Source of the DNA: Bradyrhizobium sp. CCBAU 51627
GTDB taxonomy: Bacteria; Pseudomonadota; Alphaproteobacteria; Rhizobiales; Xanthobacteraceae
Length of the DNA: 64,000 bases
NCBI RefSeq assembly: GCF_028128765.1
Contig: NZ_LBJG01000004.1
Coordinates: 31,424 to 95,423 of the forward strand
Direction: 5' to 3'
The notes beneath the pieces were generated by a model. The model was not told the DNA's origin. It saw nothing but the letters and a program-made list of their open reading frames with translations, and searched no databases. Position numbers and translations under genes: made by a program. Numbering within the stretch: the first letter of the stretch is position 1; every line of letters begins with the position of its first letter. Positions 63,689 to 64,000 of the stretch are shown here, one piece after another.

Positions 63689-64000
63689 ATGACGATGGAC
63701 AAGCGCATCATCCCCCTGATCATGTGCGGCGGCGCCGGCACACGGCTTTGGCCGGCTTCGCGCGAGGTGCGCCCGAAGCAATTCCTGCCGCTGTTCGGCG
63801 CACGCTCGACCTTCCAGGACACGCTGCTGCGCGTCTCCGACGCTGCGCTGTTCGACCGCCCTGTTGTCATCACCAACGCGGCCTACCGCTTCATGGTGCT
63901 GGAGCAACTCGCCGAGATCGGCATCGAGGCCGACGTGATCCTCGAGCCGATGCGGCGCGACTCCGGCCCCGCGATCGCCGCCGGCGCGGCGTTTGCGCAA
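63689..64000 (+). CDS. manC: Mannose-1-phosphate guanylyltransferase, 3' end outside window
   Basis: The first 104 codons of a gene running off the right edge. The product makes GDP-mannose from mannose-1-phosphate and GTP. The nucleotidyltransferase signature is at once visible: IPLIMCGGAGTRLWPASR at residues 8-25, followed by EVRPKQFLPLFG with the conserved PKQF lysine; TLLRVSDAALFDRPVVITN follows and RDSGPAIAAGA near 92 is the next conserved block. Two starts, ATG 63689 and ATG 63695, are in frame; the first is preferred only as the longer. Whether the ManA isomerase domain is fused at the C-terminus (AlgA-type) cannot be seen. GDP-mannose would feed the LpcC-like core transferase and others. 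Confidence 0.92.
   Translation, partial: MTMDKRIIPLIMCGGAGTRLWPASREVRPKQFLPLFGARSTFQDTLLRVSDAALFDRPVVITNAAYRFMVLEQLAEIGIEADVILEPMRRDSGPAIAAGAAFAQ

Overview
The window is high-GC alphaproteobacterial chromosome, most likely Bradyrhizobium or a close relative in the Nitrobacteraceae. The grounds are the dense GC-rich coding with strong third-position bias, two LIV-type ABC transporter operons, phasin and ParA genes, a NodU-type carbamoyltransferase, and intergenic palindromes of a type I associate with Bradyrhizobium and Rhodopseudomonas. No rRNA, tRNA, CRISPR array, insertion sequence or phage gene was seen. Species cannot be named from the sequence alone.

Bases 1-14.5 kb form a surface-polysaccharide region: two glycosyltransferases (the first cut by the window edge), an asparagine synthetase-type amidotransferase, a methyltransferase, an SDR epimerase-like protein without its catalytic tyrosine, a UDP-GlcNAc 2-epimerase, a UDP-HexNAc 6-dehydrogenase, an opposite-strand polymerase-like membrane protein, a NodU-type carbamoyltransferase, a PaaK/CapK-like ligase and an AGE-family sugar epimerase. 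Together they suggest a glycan containing N-acetylated aminuronic acid that is amidated, methylated and carbamoylated.

Bases 14.5-22.7 kb hold a leftward liv-type ABC operon (livG, acyl-CoA ligase, livH, livM, binding protein, livF), probably for a carboxylic or aromatic acid activated to a CoA ester. A divergent Crp/Fnr regulator has a perfect 15-bp palindrome upstream. Bases 22.7-26.4 kb carry an MFS exporter, a HemD-like protein, purU and a small lipoprotein. Bases 26.9-31.6 kb are a second, complete rightward liv operon with a 20-bp palindrome upstream.

Bases 31.7-39 kb are rich in methyl-cycle genes: a MetE-like methyltransferase, a gene with an N-terminal HTH-like segment and a SAM-binding fold, metK and ahcY. 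A secreted TPR-caspase gene is divergent from the HTH/SAM-fold gene. Bases 39-47.4 kb are mixed: a GT87-like membrane protein, a Baeyer-Villiger-type monooxygenase, a ParA ATPase followed by a frameshifted phasin gene, an LpxO-type lipid A hydroxylase, an MHS transporter and an FAH-family hydrolase.

Bases 47.4-64 kb are a lipopolysaccharide core and O-antigen region: an MsbA-like exporter, galE, a core glycosyltransferase, heptose synthesis and transfer (gmhB, waaF, hldD, hldE; gmhA is not here), an O-antigen ligase, and a set that could make and prime a 6-deoxy-HexNAc (WbpM/WreV-like dehydratase, WbuB-like glycosyltransferase, 4-reductase-like SDR, WecA/WbpL/WreU-like phosphosugar transferase). 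A flippase-like membrane protein and the start of manC follow.
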